Positions 23,013 through 32,078 of a stretch of 53,393 nucleotides of DNA are shown here, piece after piece. The DNA comes from an uncultured Clostridia bacterium. Lineage in GTDB: Bacteria; Bacillota; Clostridia; Oscillospirales; Ruminococcaceae. The translations under genes were made by a program, and so were the position numbers. Position 1 is the stretch's first letter; each line of letters opens with the position of its first letter. The notes under the pieces were generated by a model. It searched no databases. It was not told the DNA's origin and was given only the letters and a program-made list of their open reading frames with translations. Where the stretch lies: the NCBI GenBank assembly GCA_944387885.1, contig CALXGR010000013.1, forward strand, positions 1 to 53,393, in the 5' to 3' direction.

Positions 23013-24995
23013 ATGTCGGAAGTGACTGTAAATAAAACCCCGGTAAAAGAATCCGATTTGCCCATCTACCTTTTTAAGCAGGGTACCAACTATGAAGCAT
23101 ATCGCTATTTCGGCGCTCATATTACTACACAGGGCGGAGAAAAGGGCGTTGTGTTCCGTGTCTGGGCTCCTCATGCAAAAGCCGTCAGCGTGGTGGGAGA
23201 CTTCAACAGCTGGGTACCCGGCAGCCATCCCATGCAGAAGGTGGATGACGGGATCTGGGAAGCTTTCATCCCTGGTATGAAGGAATACGATGTATATAAA
23301 TACTGCGTCACCACCCCTTCCGATGAACTGGCTTTCAAGGCAGACCCCTATGCATTCCATGCAGAGACCCGCCCCTCCAACGGCAGCAAGGTCTATGACA
23401 TTGAGCATTACAAATGGTCTGACTCCGCCTGGGTAAAGGCCCAGCAGAAGAAAGACGTGATCAACAGCCCCATCAACATTTATGAGCTCCATGCAGGCAG
23501 CTGGAAGATGAAGGAAGGGGACATCCCTTACAACTATTCCGAACTGGCCGATGAGCTGATTCCCTACATAAAGGAGATGGGATACACCCATCTGGAACTG
23601 CTTCCCATCACGGAGTATCCCTTTGACGGAAGCTGGGGCTACCAGGTGTCGGGCTACTTTGCTCCCACCAGCCGGTACGGAACTCCCCATGACTTTATGG
23701 ACTTTGTAAACAAGTGCCATAAAGCAGGAATCGGCGTTATCATGGACTGGGTCCCCGCCCATTTCCCCAAGGATGCTTACGGCCTTTACAACTTCGACGG
23801 AGCCCCCTGCTATGAGGACCCCAACCCCCGCCGGGGCGAGCATAAGGAGTGGGGGACCATGGTCTTCAACTTCGGCATGAACGAAGTCCAGTCTTTCCTG
23901 GTTTCCAGCGCTCTGTTCTGGATCGAAAAGTACCATATCGACGGCCTGCGAGTGGATGCAGTAGCCAGTATGCTTTATCTGGACTACAACCGCCGGGACG
24001 GCGAATGGGAACAGAACAAGTATGGCGGAAAGGAAAACCTGGAAGCCATTGATTTCCTGAAAAAGCTGAACACTACCATTCTGGGCCGTTATCCTTACAA
24101 GATGATGATTGCCGAGGAATCCACCGCTTTCCCCATGGTTTCCAAACCGGCGGCAGACGGCGGCCTGGGCTTCAACTTCAAGTGGAATATGGGCTGGATG
24201 AACGACATGCTTTCCTACATGTCCACCGACCCCCTGTTCCGGTCCGGCAACCACAACAAGGTCACCTTCAGCTTCTTCTACGCCTTCAGCGAGAACTTTG
24301 TCCTTCCCATCAGCCACGACGAAGTGGTTCACGGGAAGTGCAGTCTCATCAATAAAATGCCGGGAGACTACGAGGCTAAATTCAGCAACCTGCGTACCTT
24401 CTACGGTTACATGATGGCCCACCCCGGCAAAAAGCTCCTGTTCATGGGCCAGGAGTTCGGCCAGTTCATTGAATGGAACGAGGCCAAACCTCTGGACTGG
24501 CTCCTGATGGGGTACGAAAAGCACCAGCAGCTGCGGAATTATGTGAAGGCCCTGAACAAGTTCTATCTGGACCATCCGGAATTCTGGCAGGTGGACTACA
24601 GCTGGGAGGGCTTCCAGTGGATCGTCCCCGATGACCACAAGCAGTCCATTGTGGCTTTCCTCCGGAAGGATGCCAAGGGCAACCAGATCATGGTGGTCTG
24701 CAACTTCAACCCCGTGCTCCGGGAAAAGTACGATATGGGCGTGCCGGTAGCCGGATACTACAAGGAACTGCTCAACAGTGACGATAAGGCCTACGGCGGA
24801 AGCGGCATCCACAATAAGGCCCTGCGGAGCAAGAAGGGGGCTATGCATGGCTTTGACCAGCATATCTCCATCACCATTCCTCCTCTGAGCACCATCTATC
24901 TGGAAGTGCCCCAGGAGAAGCCGGCTGCCAAGAAGACAGCCTCCAAGGCGGAACCCAAAAAGAAGACCGCCAAGACTAAAAGCACCGAAAAATAA
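23013..24995 (+). CDS. glgB: 1,4-alpha-glucan branching enzyme
   Basis: 660 residues. An N-terminal CBM48 region (RVWAPHAKAVSVVGDF) precedes the GH13 barrel with GLRVDAVASM (nucleophile Asp about 317), IAEEST (acid/base Glu about 367) and SHDEVVHGK (about 433-441). It makes alpha-1,6 branches in glycogen. A tail of about 25 residues after the C-terminal beta domain is rich in Lys, Ala and Thr (repeats like AKKTASK) and is unusual for GlgB. ATG 23013 follows GAGAGGAG; the longer open frame from 22905 would run through the promoter. First gene of glgB-glgC-glgD-glgA. Confidence 0.95.
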   Translation: MSEVTVNKTPVKESDLPIYLFKQGTNYEAYRYFGAHITTQGGEKGVVFRVWAPHAKAVSVVGDFNSWVPGSHPMQKVDDGIWEAFIPGMKEYDVYKYCVTTPSDELAFKADPYAFHAETRPSNGSKVYDIEHYKWSDSAWVKAQQKKDVINSPINIYELHAGSWKMKEGDIPYNYSELADELIPYIKEMGYTHLELLPITEYPFDGSWGYQVSGYFAPTSRYGTPHDFMDFVNKCHKAGIGVIMDWVPAHFPKDAYGLYNFDGAPCYEDPNPRRGEHKEWGTMVFNFGMNEVQSFLVSSALFWIEKYHIDGLRVDAVASMLYLDYNRRDGEWEQNKYGGKENLEAIDFLKKLNTTILGRYPYKMMIAEESTAFPMVSKPAADGGLGFNFKWNMGWMNDMLSYMSTDPLFRSGNHNKVTFSFFYAFSENFVLPISHDEVVHGKCSLINKMPGDYEAKFSNLRTFYGYMMAHPGKKLLFMGQEFGQFIEWNEAKPLDWLLMGYEKHQQLRNYVKALNKFYLDHPEFWQVDYSWEGFQWIVPDDHKQSIVAFLRKDAKGNQIMVVCNFNPVLREKYDMGVPVAGYYKELLNSDDKAYGGSGIHNKALRSKKGAMHGFDQHISITIPPLSTIYLEVPQEKPAAKKTASKAEPKKKTAKTKSTEK

Positions 24996-25061
24996 GAGAG
25001 ATCTTATTTCAGGATATAGTAATAACGGTGGTCACACCGAAATTTAAGGGGAGAAATCAAT

Positions 25062-26270
25062 ATGGCAAAAGAACTTATCGCAATGCTTCTTGCCGGCGGA
25101 CAGGGCTCTCGTCTTTACGCACTGACCGAAAAGCTGGCAAAACCCGCAGTTCCGTTCGGCGGTAAATATCGTATCATCGATTTTCCGCTGTCCAACTGCG
25201 TCAACTCCGGCATTGATACCGTGGGTGTGCTGACCCAGTATCAGCCTCTGGTCCTCAATGAGTATATCGGAAACGGCCAGCCCTGGGATTTGGACCGGCT
25301 GTACGGAGGCGTTCATGTACTGCCTCCCTATCAGAAGGCAAAAGGGTCTGACTGGTACAAGGGCACTGCCAACGCCATCTATCAGAACATTTCCTTCATT
25401 GAGCGGTATGACCCCAAGTATGTTATCATCCTGTCCGGCGACCAGATCTGCAAGCAGGACTACAGCGATTTCCTGAAGTTCCACAAGGAAAAGGGCGCCG
25501 AGTTCTCTGTGGCTGTTATGGAAGTGCCTTGGGAGGAGGCTCCCCGGTTCGGCCTGATGGTCACCGATGAGAATGACCGTATCACCGAGTTCCAGGAGAA
25601 ACCCAAGAATCCCAAGAGCAACCTGGCTTCCATGGGTATCTACATCTTCAACTGGGATGTACTTAAGAAGTACCTGGAGGAGGACGAAGCTGACCCCAAC
25701 TCCGAGAACGACTTCGGCAACAACATCATCCCCAACCTGCTGCGGGACGGCCGTGCCATGTATGCTTATCATTTCGATGGCTACTGGAAGGACGTGGGAA
25801 CCATCAGCAGCCTGTGGGAAGCCAACATGGAAGTGCTGGACCCCGAGAACTCCGGCATGGACGTGTTTGACGAGCACTGGAAGATCTACAGCCGGAACAG
25901 CGGCCTGCCTGCTCAGAAGATCGGCACCCGTGCCGTTGTAGAGAACGCAATGATCACCGAAGGCTGTGTCATTGACGGCAACATCAAGCACAGCGTTATC
26001 TTTGCCGGCGTTACCGTAGAGGAAGGCGCAGAGGTAGAAGATGCAGTGGTCATGGGCGGCACCGTCATCAAGCGGGGCGCTGTGGTCAAACACTGCATCG
26101 TGGCTGAAAATGTAGTGATCGGCGAGGGCGCCAAGGTGGGCGCTATGCCTCAGGATGGAGAAAACGGCGTAGCCACCGTAGGCAGCGGCGTTAAGATCGG
26201 AGCCGGTGCAGTGGTAGGTCCCAAGGCCATGGTTCGTCATGATGTGAAGGAGGGTGCAGTAGAATGCTGA
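25062..26270 (+). CDS. glgC: Glucose-1-phosphate adenylyltransferase, catalytic subunit
   Basis: 402 residues. The N-terminal nucleotidyltransferase has [10 protein letters not shown] (about 8-17), [15 protein letters not shown] (about 28-42) and, later, [11 protein letters not shown]-terminal left-handed beta-helix follows with hexapeptides ([12 protein letters not shown] and similar). It makes ADP-glucose from ATP and glucose-1-phosphate, the control step of glycogen synthesis. The next gene encodes its paralogue GlgD and overlaps by seven bases. Confidence 0.95.
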   Translation: MAKELIAMLLAGGQGSRLYALTEKLAKPAVPFGGKYRIIDFPLSNCVNSGIDTVGVLTQYQPLVLNEYIGNGQPWDLDRLYGGVHVLPPYQKAKGSDWYKGTANAIYQNISFIERYDPKYVIILSGDQICKQDYSDFLKFHKEKGAEFSVAVMEVPWEEAPRFGLMVTDENDRITEFQEKPKNPKSNLASMGIYIFNWDVLKKYLEEDEADPNSENDFGNNIIPNLLRDGRAMYAYHFDGYWKDVGTISSLWEANMEVLDPENSGMDVFDEHWKIYSRNSGLPAQKIGTRAVVENAMITEGCVIDGNIKHSVIFAGVTVEEGAEVEDAVVMGGTVIKRGAVVKHCIVAENVVIGEGAKVGAMPQDGENGVATVGSGVKIGAGAVVGPKAMVRHDVKEGAVEC

Positions 26271-27400
26271 CAATGGTAACTGGTAAAGAGGGAAGCGCTC
26301 TGGGCATTATCTTCCCCAATAGCTATGACAATCTGGTCCCTGAACTGGTGGCCGAGCGTACTGTGGCATCCATCCCCTTTGCAGGTCGGTATCGGATGAT
26401 TGACTTCATGCTGTCCAGCATGGCCCACTGCGGTATTGACAATGTAAGCGTGATCGTTCGCCGGAACTATCACTCCCTTATGGACCACCTGGGCTCCGGC
26501 CGTGAGTGGGACCTGTCCCGTAAGCGTGGCGGTCTGAACATGGTTCCTCCCTATGCAGAGCGGAACGTGAAGATGTACAGCGGCCGTGTGGACGCTATGA
26601 GCAGCATCCTGTCCTACCTGAAGGATCAGAAGGAGCAGTATGTGATCCTGGCCGATACCATCGTGGCTGTAAACTTTGACTTCGGCGATCTGATCGCCAA
26701 GCACAAAGCTTCCGGTGCAGATGTCACCGTAGTTTACAACGAGTCCGAGATTCCCGAGGGAGCCCGGAACGACAACTACACCCTGGTTCTGGATGAGAAT
26801 GGCCGTGTAAAGGAACTGCTCAGCGGAGACTACCGTCCCGGCAAGCGGAACCTGTGCATGAATATCTATGTGCTGGAGCGTGAGCATCTGATCCAGCTGG
26901 TCCAGGATGCCATGGTCCGGGGTATCGTATACTTCGAGCGGGATATTCTGGCCCGGAACCTGAACCTGCTGAATGTTCAGTCCTACAAGTACGAAGGATA
27001 TGTGGCCCGCATTGCCGACCTGAAGAGCTACTTCGACGAGAATATGCGGCTGCTGGATACCGAGAATCTGAATGCTCTGTTCAAGGGCGCACCCATCTAC
27101 ACCAAGATTCGTGACGATAACCCCACCCGTTACATCATGGGCAGCAAGGTCACCAATTCTCTGGTAGCCGACGGCTGCACCATTGAGGGCGAAGTGGAAA
27201 ACTGTGTCCTGTTCAGAGGCGTCACCGTCAAGAAGGGTGCCAAGGTCAAGAACTGTGTTCTCATGCAGGATACCGTGGTGGAAGCCGATGCCAAGGTGGA
27301 GTATGTGGTCACCGACAAGAATGTCCGGATCACTGCCGCCAAGGAACTGTCCGGCACCGACACCTTCCCTGTCTACGTGGCCAAGTATCACGTAGTCTGA
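26264..27400 (+). CDS. glgD: GlgD, non-catalytic glucose-1-phosphate adenylyltransferase subunit
   Basis: 378 residues. Homologous to GlgC throughout, but the GGxGxRL nucleotide loop is replaced ([10 protein letters not shown] near 12-21), as in Firmicute GlgD, so it is thought to act as a regulatory partner in a GlgC-GlgD heteromer. [14 protein letters not shown] and the beta-helix tail remain. Start ATG 26264 after GGAGG; ATG 26273 is possible. A structured gap separates it from glgA. Confidence 0.92.
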   Translation: MLTMVTGKEGSALGIIFPNSYDNLVPELVAERTVASIPFAGRYRMIDFMLSSMAHCGIDNVSVIVRRNYHSLMDHLGSGREWDLSRKRGGLNMVPPYAERNVKMYSGRVDAMSSILSYLKDQKEQYVILADTIVAVNFDFGDLIAKHKASGADVTVVYNESEIPEGARNDNYTLVLDENGRVKELLSGDYRPGKRNLCMNIYVLEREHLIQLVQDAMVRGIVYFERDILARNLNLLNVQSYKYEGYVARIADLKSYFDENMRLLDTENLNALFKGAPIYTKIRDDNPTRYIMGSKVTNSLVADGCTIEGEVENCVLFRGVTVKKGAKVKNCVLMQDTVVEADAKVEYVVTDKNVRITAAKELSGTDTFPVYVAKYHVV

Positions 27401-27415
27401 TCGTTGATAGGGGCT

Positions 27416-27517
27416 GCCCCTCCCCGGCACCCCTGCCGGCGGCCTCTTCCTGCTGGGATCCTCAGCAGGAAGGGGAAACCGCCTTAGGGGCGCAAGGGCA
27501 ATAACGCTCTTGCGCCC
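27416..27517 (+). promoter_or_regulatory. Structured glgD-glgA spacer, possible attenuator
   Basis: The spacer can fold into a three-way junction: P1 GCCCCT (27416-27421) with AGGGGC (27486-27491), P2 CCGGCA/TGCCGG (27424-27439) and a long P3 containing CTTCCTGCTG/CAGCAGGAAG (27446-27472). A further stem GGGCGCAAG (27488-27496) with CTTGCGCCC (27509-27517) uses the same bases as the 3' arm of P1. The T-tract after it is weak. Confidence 0.5.
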
Positions 27518-27542
27518 ATTTATTTGTAAAGGAGGATTGACT

Positions 27543-28961
27543 ATGAATATTCTGTATGCGGCCAGCGAAGCGACTCCTTTCGCCAAAAGCGGTGGATTGG
27601 CAGATGTGGCAGGTGCTCTGCCCAAGGCATTGGTCAAGGACGGAGTAGATTGCCGTGTGGTAATTCCCTTGTATGAAGATCTAAGATTCAAGGATGAGCT
27701 GCAGTATATTACCAACTTTGGTGTTCCGGTAGGCTGGCGGAGCCAGTATTGTGGATTGTTCTCCTGCGTTAAGGATGGGGTCACCTTCTACTTCCTGGAC
27801 AACGAGTATTACTTCAAGCGCAGCGGCCTGTATGGCTTCTATGATGACGGCGAGCGGTTCGCTTTCTTCTCCCGCGCTGTGCTGGAAATGCTCTTCTACC
27901 TGGACTGGAACCCCAATATCATCAACTGCAATGACTGGCAGACAGCTCTTACTCCTGTCTACCTGAACCTGTACTATCGCCATCTGGACAAGTTCAACCA
28001 TATCAAGACCGTCTTTACCATCCATAACATCGCCTACCAGGGCAAGTATGGCCTGGAGATTCTGGAGGATACCTGCGGCATCAATGCCCGGGACGCCCAC
28101 ATTGTGGAGTTTGACGGCTGCGCCAACTTTATGAAGGGCGCCATCGAGTGCGCTGATAAGATCACCACTGTCAGCCCCACCTATGCCCGGGAGATTCTGG
28201 ACCCCTGGTTCAGCCATGGCCTGGACGGACTGCTCCGGCAGAAGCAGTATAAGCTTTGCGGAATTCTCAACGGCATTGATACCGTGGTCAATGACCCGGC
28301 TACCGATCCCAACATTCCTGCCAACTACGACGCAGAAACCTTCCCGGAAGGAAAGGCTCTCTGCAAGAAGGCACTCCAGGAAAAGTTCAATCTGAACCAG
28401 GACGGCAGTCCCATTATGGCTATGGTGAGCCGTCTGGTGGGTCACAAGGGTGTGGACCTGGTCCGGGATATTGCCGAGGGCCTTATCGACCAGGGAATCC
28501 AGCTGGTAGTGCTGGGCACCGGAGAATATGCCTATGAGGCTTTCTTCAGCGACATGGCAGCCCGCCATCCCGGCCGTGTAGGTACTTACATCGGCTTCGA
28601 TGCCAAGCTGGCCCAGGAAATCTATGCCGGCGCAGATATCTTCCTCATGCCCTCCAAGAGCGAACCCTGCGGTCTTTCTCAGATGGTGGCCTGCCGTTAC
28701 GGCACCATCCCGGTAGTCCGGGAAACCGGCGGCCTGCGGGATTCCATCCACGACAGCGGCGACGGCTACGGCAACGGCTTTACCTTTGCCAACTACAATG
28801 CCCATGAGCTGTACGAGGCTTGCTGGCGTGCCAAGGAAGGCTACTGGAAGCATGAGGGCTGGCAGATCCTGGTCAAGCGTGCCATGGAGTGCGACTTCAG
28901 CTGGGATGTGTCCGCCAAGAGCTACGAAGGCCTTTATAACGAGGTCGTTTCCCTCTGGTAA
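27543..28961 (+). CDS. glgA: Glycogen synthase
   Basis: 472 residues, GT5 fold. FAKSGGLADV (about 13-22) binds ADP-glucose and the C-terminal half has the SEPCGLSQM motif (about 380-388) with the catalytic Glu. It elongates alpha-1,4-glucan from ADP-glucose and completes the operon glgB-C-D-A. ATG 27543 follows AAAGGAGGA. No phosphorylase or debranching enzyme lies here, so breakdown must be coded elsewhere. Confidence 0.95.
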   Translation: MNILYAASEATPFAKSGGLADVAGALPKALVKDGVDCRVVIPLYEDLRFKDELQYITNFGVPVGWRSQYCGLFSCVKDGVTFYFLDNEYYFKRSGLYGFYDDGERFAFFSRAVLEMLFYLDWNPNIINCNDWQTALTPVYLNLYYRHLDKFNHIKTVFTIHNIAYQGKYGLEILEDTCGINARDAHIVEFDGCANFMKGAIECADKITTVSPTYAREILDPWFSHGLDGLLRQKQYKLCGILNGIDTVVNDPATDPNIPANYDAETFPEGKALCKKALQEKFNLNQDGSPIMAMVSRLVGHKGVDLVRDIAEGLIDQGIQLVVLGTGEYAYEAFFSDMAARHPGRVGTYIGFDAKLAQEIYAGADIFLMPSKSEPCGLSQMVACRYGTIPVVRETGGLRDSIHDSGDGYGNGFTFANYNAHELYEACWRAKEGYWKHEGWQILVKRAMECDFSWDVSAKSYEGLYNEVVSLW

Positions 28962-29002
28962 GTTTACCGGCAGGGGAGGGGACTCCCGTTATCTGAATTG
29001 AA

Positions 29003-29037
29003 AACAGGCGGCAGAGATTTCTCTGCCGCCTGTTTCT
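29003..29037 (+). terminator. Terminator of the glycogen operon
   Basis: 14-bp perfect stem (29003-29016 with 29021-29034), four-base loop, then TCTTTG. Confidence 0.88.
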
Positions 29038-29043
29038 TTGTGG

Positions 29044-29075
29044 AAAAAGAGCCGCTCCGATACGGAGCGGCTCTT
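29044..29075 (-). terminator. Terminator of the leftward TRIC operon
   Basis: 13-bp stem (29047-29059 with 29063-29075). On the minus strand a T-run follows (complement of 29044-29048). Confidence 0.88.
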
Positions 29076-29087
29076 GCATTGTGCGTT

Positions 29088-29747
29088 TCAATGTTTATCT
29101 TCCGGGATTTTAGGCAGGTCCAGTTGCCAGATGGTGGCAGCCAGTCGGATAAAGAAGACCAGCAGAATTACGATGACTCCGATGATGGAGAGGGACATCC
29201 CGCTTTTCCAGAGATAAAAGTAGACCAGGCTGCCCAGAATGGCGGCCAAAGCATAAATATGCTTTACAAAGATGGAGGGAATTTCCTGACAGAAAATGTC
29301 CCGGAGAACACCTCCGCCCACTCCGGTAATGGTCCCCAGAGAGACACAGAGCAGAAGACTGCGGGAGCCAGTGTCCAGTGCGGACTGGGTCCCCAGAATG
29401 GCGAAAGCACCCAGTCCCAAGGCATCGAAAATATTTACGATCTGGTCAAACCCTTTCCAGGATGTACCACGCCGGCGAAGAAAGTTCCATTCGCAAACCA
29501 GGAACATTCCGGCGGCCCCTGCAAGGGCCAGCAGCACCATGGGGGCATCGGCAAAGGCCCGGGGCGGGGTATGCCCCAGAATCAGGTCCCGGACAAGACC
29601 GCCCCCGAAGGCGGTGGTCAGTCCCATCATAAGAACCCCAAACAAGTCCATCTGTTTCTGGATGGCTTTGGCTGCCCCCGCAAGGGAGAAAGCCAGAGTG
29701 CCCAGAATTTCAGTCCAGACAAAGAGGGGAAACTGGTCCATACCCAT
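29088..29747 (-). CDS. TRIC/UPF0126 cation channel family protein
   Basis: 219 residues with about seven hydrophobic helices in two similar halves. The conserved GGGLVRDLILG (about 48-58) and GVGGGVLRDI (about 141-150) repeats mark the UPF0126 family, which is structurally a TRIC-type trimeric cation channel. The ion and role in bacteria are unsettled. The ATG overlaps the stop of the previous gene by one base (TGATG), so they are likely coupled. Last gene of the ACT - UPF0210 - TRIC operon. Confidence 0.85.
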   Translation of the reverse strand: MGMDQFPLFVWTEILGTLAFSLAGAAKAIQKQMDLFGVLMMGLTTAFGGGLVRDLILGHTPPRAFADAPMVLLALAGAAGMFLVCEWNFLRRRGTSWKGFDQIVNIFDALGLGAFAILGTQSALDTGSRSLLLCVSLGTITGVGGGVLRDIFCQEIPSIFVKHIYALAAILGSLVYFYLWKSGMSLSIIGVIVILLVFFIRLAATIWQLDLPKIPEDKH

Positions 29748-31108
29748 CAGTTCTTCAGTGCCTGCATGGGGGCGGGTACCCGGCCGCCCCGGTGGATAAA
29801 CACGTCGGGAGCATACTTGCTGATGGGCATAATGGGTGCATAGCCCAGCAGTCCGCCAAAGTCCAGAACATCTCCGGCTTGGTGCCCGATGGCAGGAATA
29901 ACACGGACGGCAGTGGTCTTGCTGTTTACCATGCCAATGGCAGCTTCGTCGGCAATTAGGGCACTGATCACCTCGGCGGTGGTGTCACCGGGAATAACCA
30001 CCATGTCGATGCCCACGCTGCAGACAGCGGTCATGGCTTCCAATTTTTCCAGGGTGAGGCTGCCGCAGGTGGCAGCCTTGATCATGCCGTCGTCCTCGGA
30101 AACGGGGATGAAAGCACCGCTGAGACCGCCCACATGGTTGCTGGCCATTACGCCGCCCTTCTTGACCGCATCGTTGAGCATAGCCAGGCAAGCGGTGGTG
30201 CCGCAGCATCCGCAGCTCTCCAGGCCGATCTCTTCCAGAATGTTGGCCACACTGTCTCCAACAGCGGGGGTGGGGGCCAGAGAAAGGTCGATGATACTTG
30301 CAGGAACCCCCAGAGCCTCGCTGGCCAGGTTGGCTACCAGCTGGCCCAGACGGGTGATTTTGAAAGCGGTCCGTTTGATCAGCTCGGCTACCTGGTCCAG
30401 GGGAGCGTCCTTGGGCAGTTTGGCCAGGGCGGCACGGACAGCACCGGGCCCGGAAACGCCTACATGAATGACACAGTCGGGCTCGCCAACGCCGTGGAAA
30501 GCACCAGCCATAAAGGGGTTATCTTCGGGAGCGTTGCAGAATACCACCAGCTTGGCGGCGCCCATGCACATGTTGTCCTTGGTGGCTTCCGCAGTATCCC
30601 GGACCACCTGACCCATCAGCCGGACGGCATCCATGTTCAGGCCGCTTTTGGTGCTGCCAATGTTGACGCTGCTGCATACAATGTCGGTCTCGGCCAGAGC
30701 CTGGGGAATGGAACGGATGAGCCGCTCATCCCCGGCGGAAAAGCCTTTGTGGACCAGAGCACTAAAGCCTCCGATAAAGTTCACCCCTACCTTCTTGGCG
30801 GCGGCATCCAGGGTCTTGGCATACTGGACCGGGTCTGCATCAGGAGCAGCGCCCAGCAGCATGGCAATGGGGGTAACGCTGATCCGCTTGTTGATAATGG
30901 GAATACCGTACTCGGTGGCGATCCGGTCCACCTCTTCCACCAGGTGAGCGGCCTTGGTAGTGATCTTGTCATAAATTTTCTGACAGGCCTTGTCAGGGTC
31001 CGGGTCAATGCAGTCCAGCAGATTGATTCCCATGGTAACGGTACGCACATCCAGATTTTCACTGGTGAGCATATCGATGGTTTCCAGAATATCCTTGGTA
31101 TTGATCAT
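29747..31108 (-). CDS. UPF0210/PFL-family protein (DUF711)
   Basis: 453 residues, full-length UPF0210. Begins [14 protein letters not shown] and includes NVRT-like [24 protein letters not shown] and [15 protein letters not shown]. Distantly related to glycyl-radical enzymes in fold, but the biochemical role is unknown. It nearly always sits next to a small ACT-domain protein, as here (9 bp apart), so an amino-acid-type ligand may control it. No transmembrane segment. Confidence 0.9.
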   Translation of the reverse strand: MINTKDILETIDMLTSENLDVRTVTMGINLLDCIDPDPDKACQKIYDKITTKAAHLVEEVDRIATEYGIPIINKRISVTPIAMLLGAAPDADPVQYAKTLDAAAKKVGVNFIGGFSALVHKGFSAGDERLIRSIPQALAETDIVCSSVNIGSTKSGLNMDAVRLMGQVVRDTAEATKDNMCMGAAKLVVFCNAPEDNPFMAGAFHGVGEPDCVIHVGVSGPGAVRAALAKLPKDAPLDQVAELIKRTAFKITRLGQLVANLASEALGVPASIIDLSLAPTPAVGDSVANILEEIGLESCGCCGTTACLAMLNDAVKKGGVMASNHVGGLSGAFIPVSEDDGMIKAATCGSLTLEKLEAMTAVCSVGIDMVVIPGDTTAEVISALIADEAAIGMVNSKTTAVRVIPAIGHQAGDVLDFGGLLGYAPIMPISKYAPDVFIHRGGRVPAPMQALKN

Positions 31109-31117
31109 GAAACCACC

Positions 31118-31387
31118 TCAAATCTCGTGCATGGCAGAGAACACTTCCTGCCGGGTAAAGGTGACCTGCATTTTCAGTTCCTGGCCGGCCTGGGCAAAGG
31201 CTTCCCGGACCTCCTCCTGGGAAACGCTGCACTTGCTCAGATTCACCAGCATGATCATGCAGAACATATCCTGCATAATGCTCTGGGTCACATCTTCAAT
31301 ATTGATATTCATCTGGCTGCACAGGTTGCTGATTTTGGCAATAACACCCACGCAGTCCTTTCCCATGACAGTGATAACAGCTTTCAT
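31118..31387 (-). CDS. ACT-domain protein (UPF0237)
   Basis: 89 residues, almost entirely one ACT fold: AVITVMGKDCVGVIAKI at the start and DMFCMIMLVNL mid-way. UPF0237 proteins are the constant companion of UPF0210. ACT domains usually bind amino acids, so it may be a sensor for the neighbour. I prefer ATG 31387; a TTG at 31396 is in frame but too close to the AGGGGG site. Confidence 0.88.
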   Translation of the reverse strand: MKAVITVMGKDCVGVIAKISNLCSQMNINIEDVTQSIMQDMFCMIMLVNLSKCSVSQEEVREAFAQAGQELKMQVTFTRQEVFSAMHEI

Positions 31388-31423
31388 CGGACACAATACC
31401 CCCTAACGATTTGGTTGGACTTT

Positions 31424-31429
31424 ATTATA
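31424..31429 (-). promoter_or_regulatory. Candidate -10 of the ACT-UPF0210-TRIC operon
   Basis: TATAAT on the minus strand, about 37 bp before the start. No good -35 is visible. Confidence 0.45.
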
Positions 31430-31512
31430 CCAAATAGGGAAGGGTTTGGGTAGCCCTTAATGTAAAAACTGGCAGGGAGCACAGGATTCCCCTTTTATTG
31501 GGTACTGGTTTG

Positions 31513-31521
31513 TGATATAAT
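31513..31521 (+). promoter_or_regulatory. Extended -10 promoter of the lrp operon
   Basis: TGA followed by TATAAT (31516-31521), an extended -10; no strong -35. Confidence 0.5.
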
Positions 31522-31598
31522 GTAGCTGTTTAGTATCTGAATTCTGGACGGCAGGGAGCCTGCCCCTCCAAACCCATAGATGAATAGGAGAAGATACC

Positions 31599-32078
31599 AT
31601 GGAACAACTGCTTCACATTTTGGAAAAGAATGCCCGCCTGCCCCTGGAGGACCTGGCGGCAATGCTGAATGTCACCCCCCAGCAGGCAGGAGAAATGCTG
31701 GACCAGGCCAAGGCCGCCGGTTATATCCGGGGATTCCAGGCTTTGGTGGACTGGGAGAAGGCCGGGGTAAACCAGGTGGAAGCCGTCATCGAACTGACCG
31801 TAAAGCCCAAGAAGAGCCGGGGCTTTGATGAAATTGCCGCCACCATTGCCGAGTTTGAGGAAGTGGAAAGCGTTCTGCTCATGAGCGGCGGATATGATAT
31901 CCAGCTGGTCATCCGGGGAAAGAGCTTCCAGGAAATCGCTCTCTTTGTGGCCAAGCGGCTCAGTCCTCTGGACGATGTGCTGAGCACCGCCACCCATTTT
32001 GTCCTGCGGACCTACAAAAAGGCGGGAGAATTTTTCCTGGAAGAAGATCCCGATGAAAGAGAGTGTACCGTGCTGTGA
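31599..32078 (+). CDS. Lrp/AsnC-family transcriptional regulator
   Basis: 159 residues. An N-terminal helix-turn-helix (LEDLAAMLNVTPQQAGEML) is followed by an RAM/ACT-like effector domain (EAVIELTV to IQLVIRG). It probably senses an amino acid and, from location, controls the adjacent aminotransferase. Its stop TGA overlaps the aminotransferase ATG by one base. Confidence 0.9.
   Translation: MEQLLHILEKNARLPLEDLAAMLNVTPQQAGEMLDQAKAAGYIRGFQALVDWEKAGVNQVEAVIELTVKPKKSRGFDEIAATIAEFEEVESVLLMSGGYDIQLVIRGKSFQEIALFVAKRLSPLDDVLSTATHFVLRTYKKAGEFFLEEDPDERECTVL

Noticed and set aside
22920..24863. 647-codon open frame antisense to glgB
   Set aside because: It is a shadow of the glgB coding sequence.
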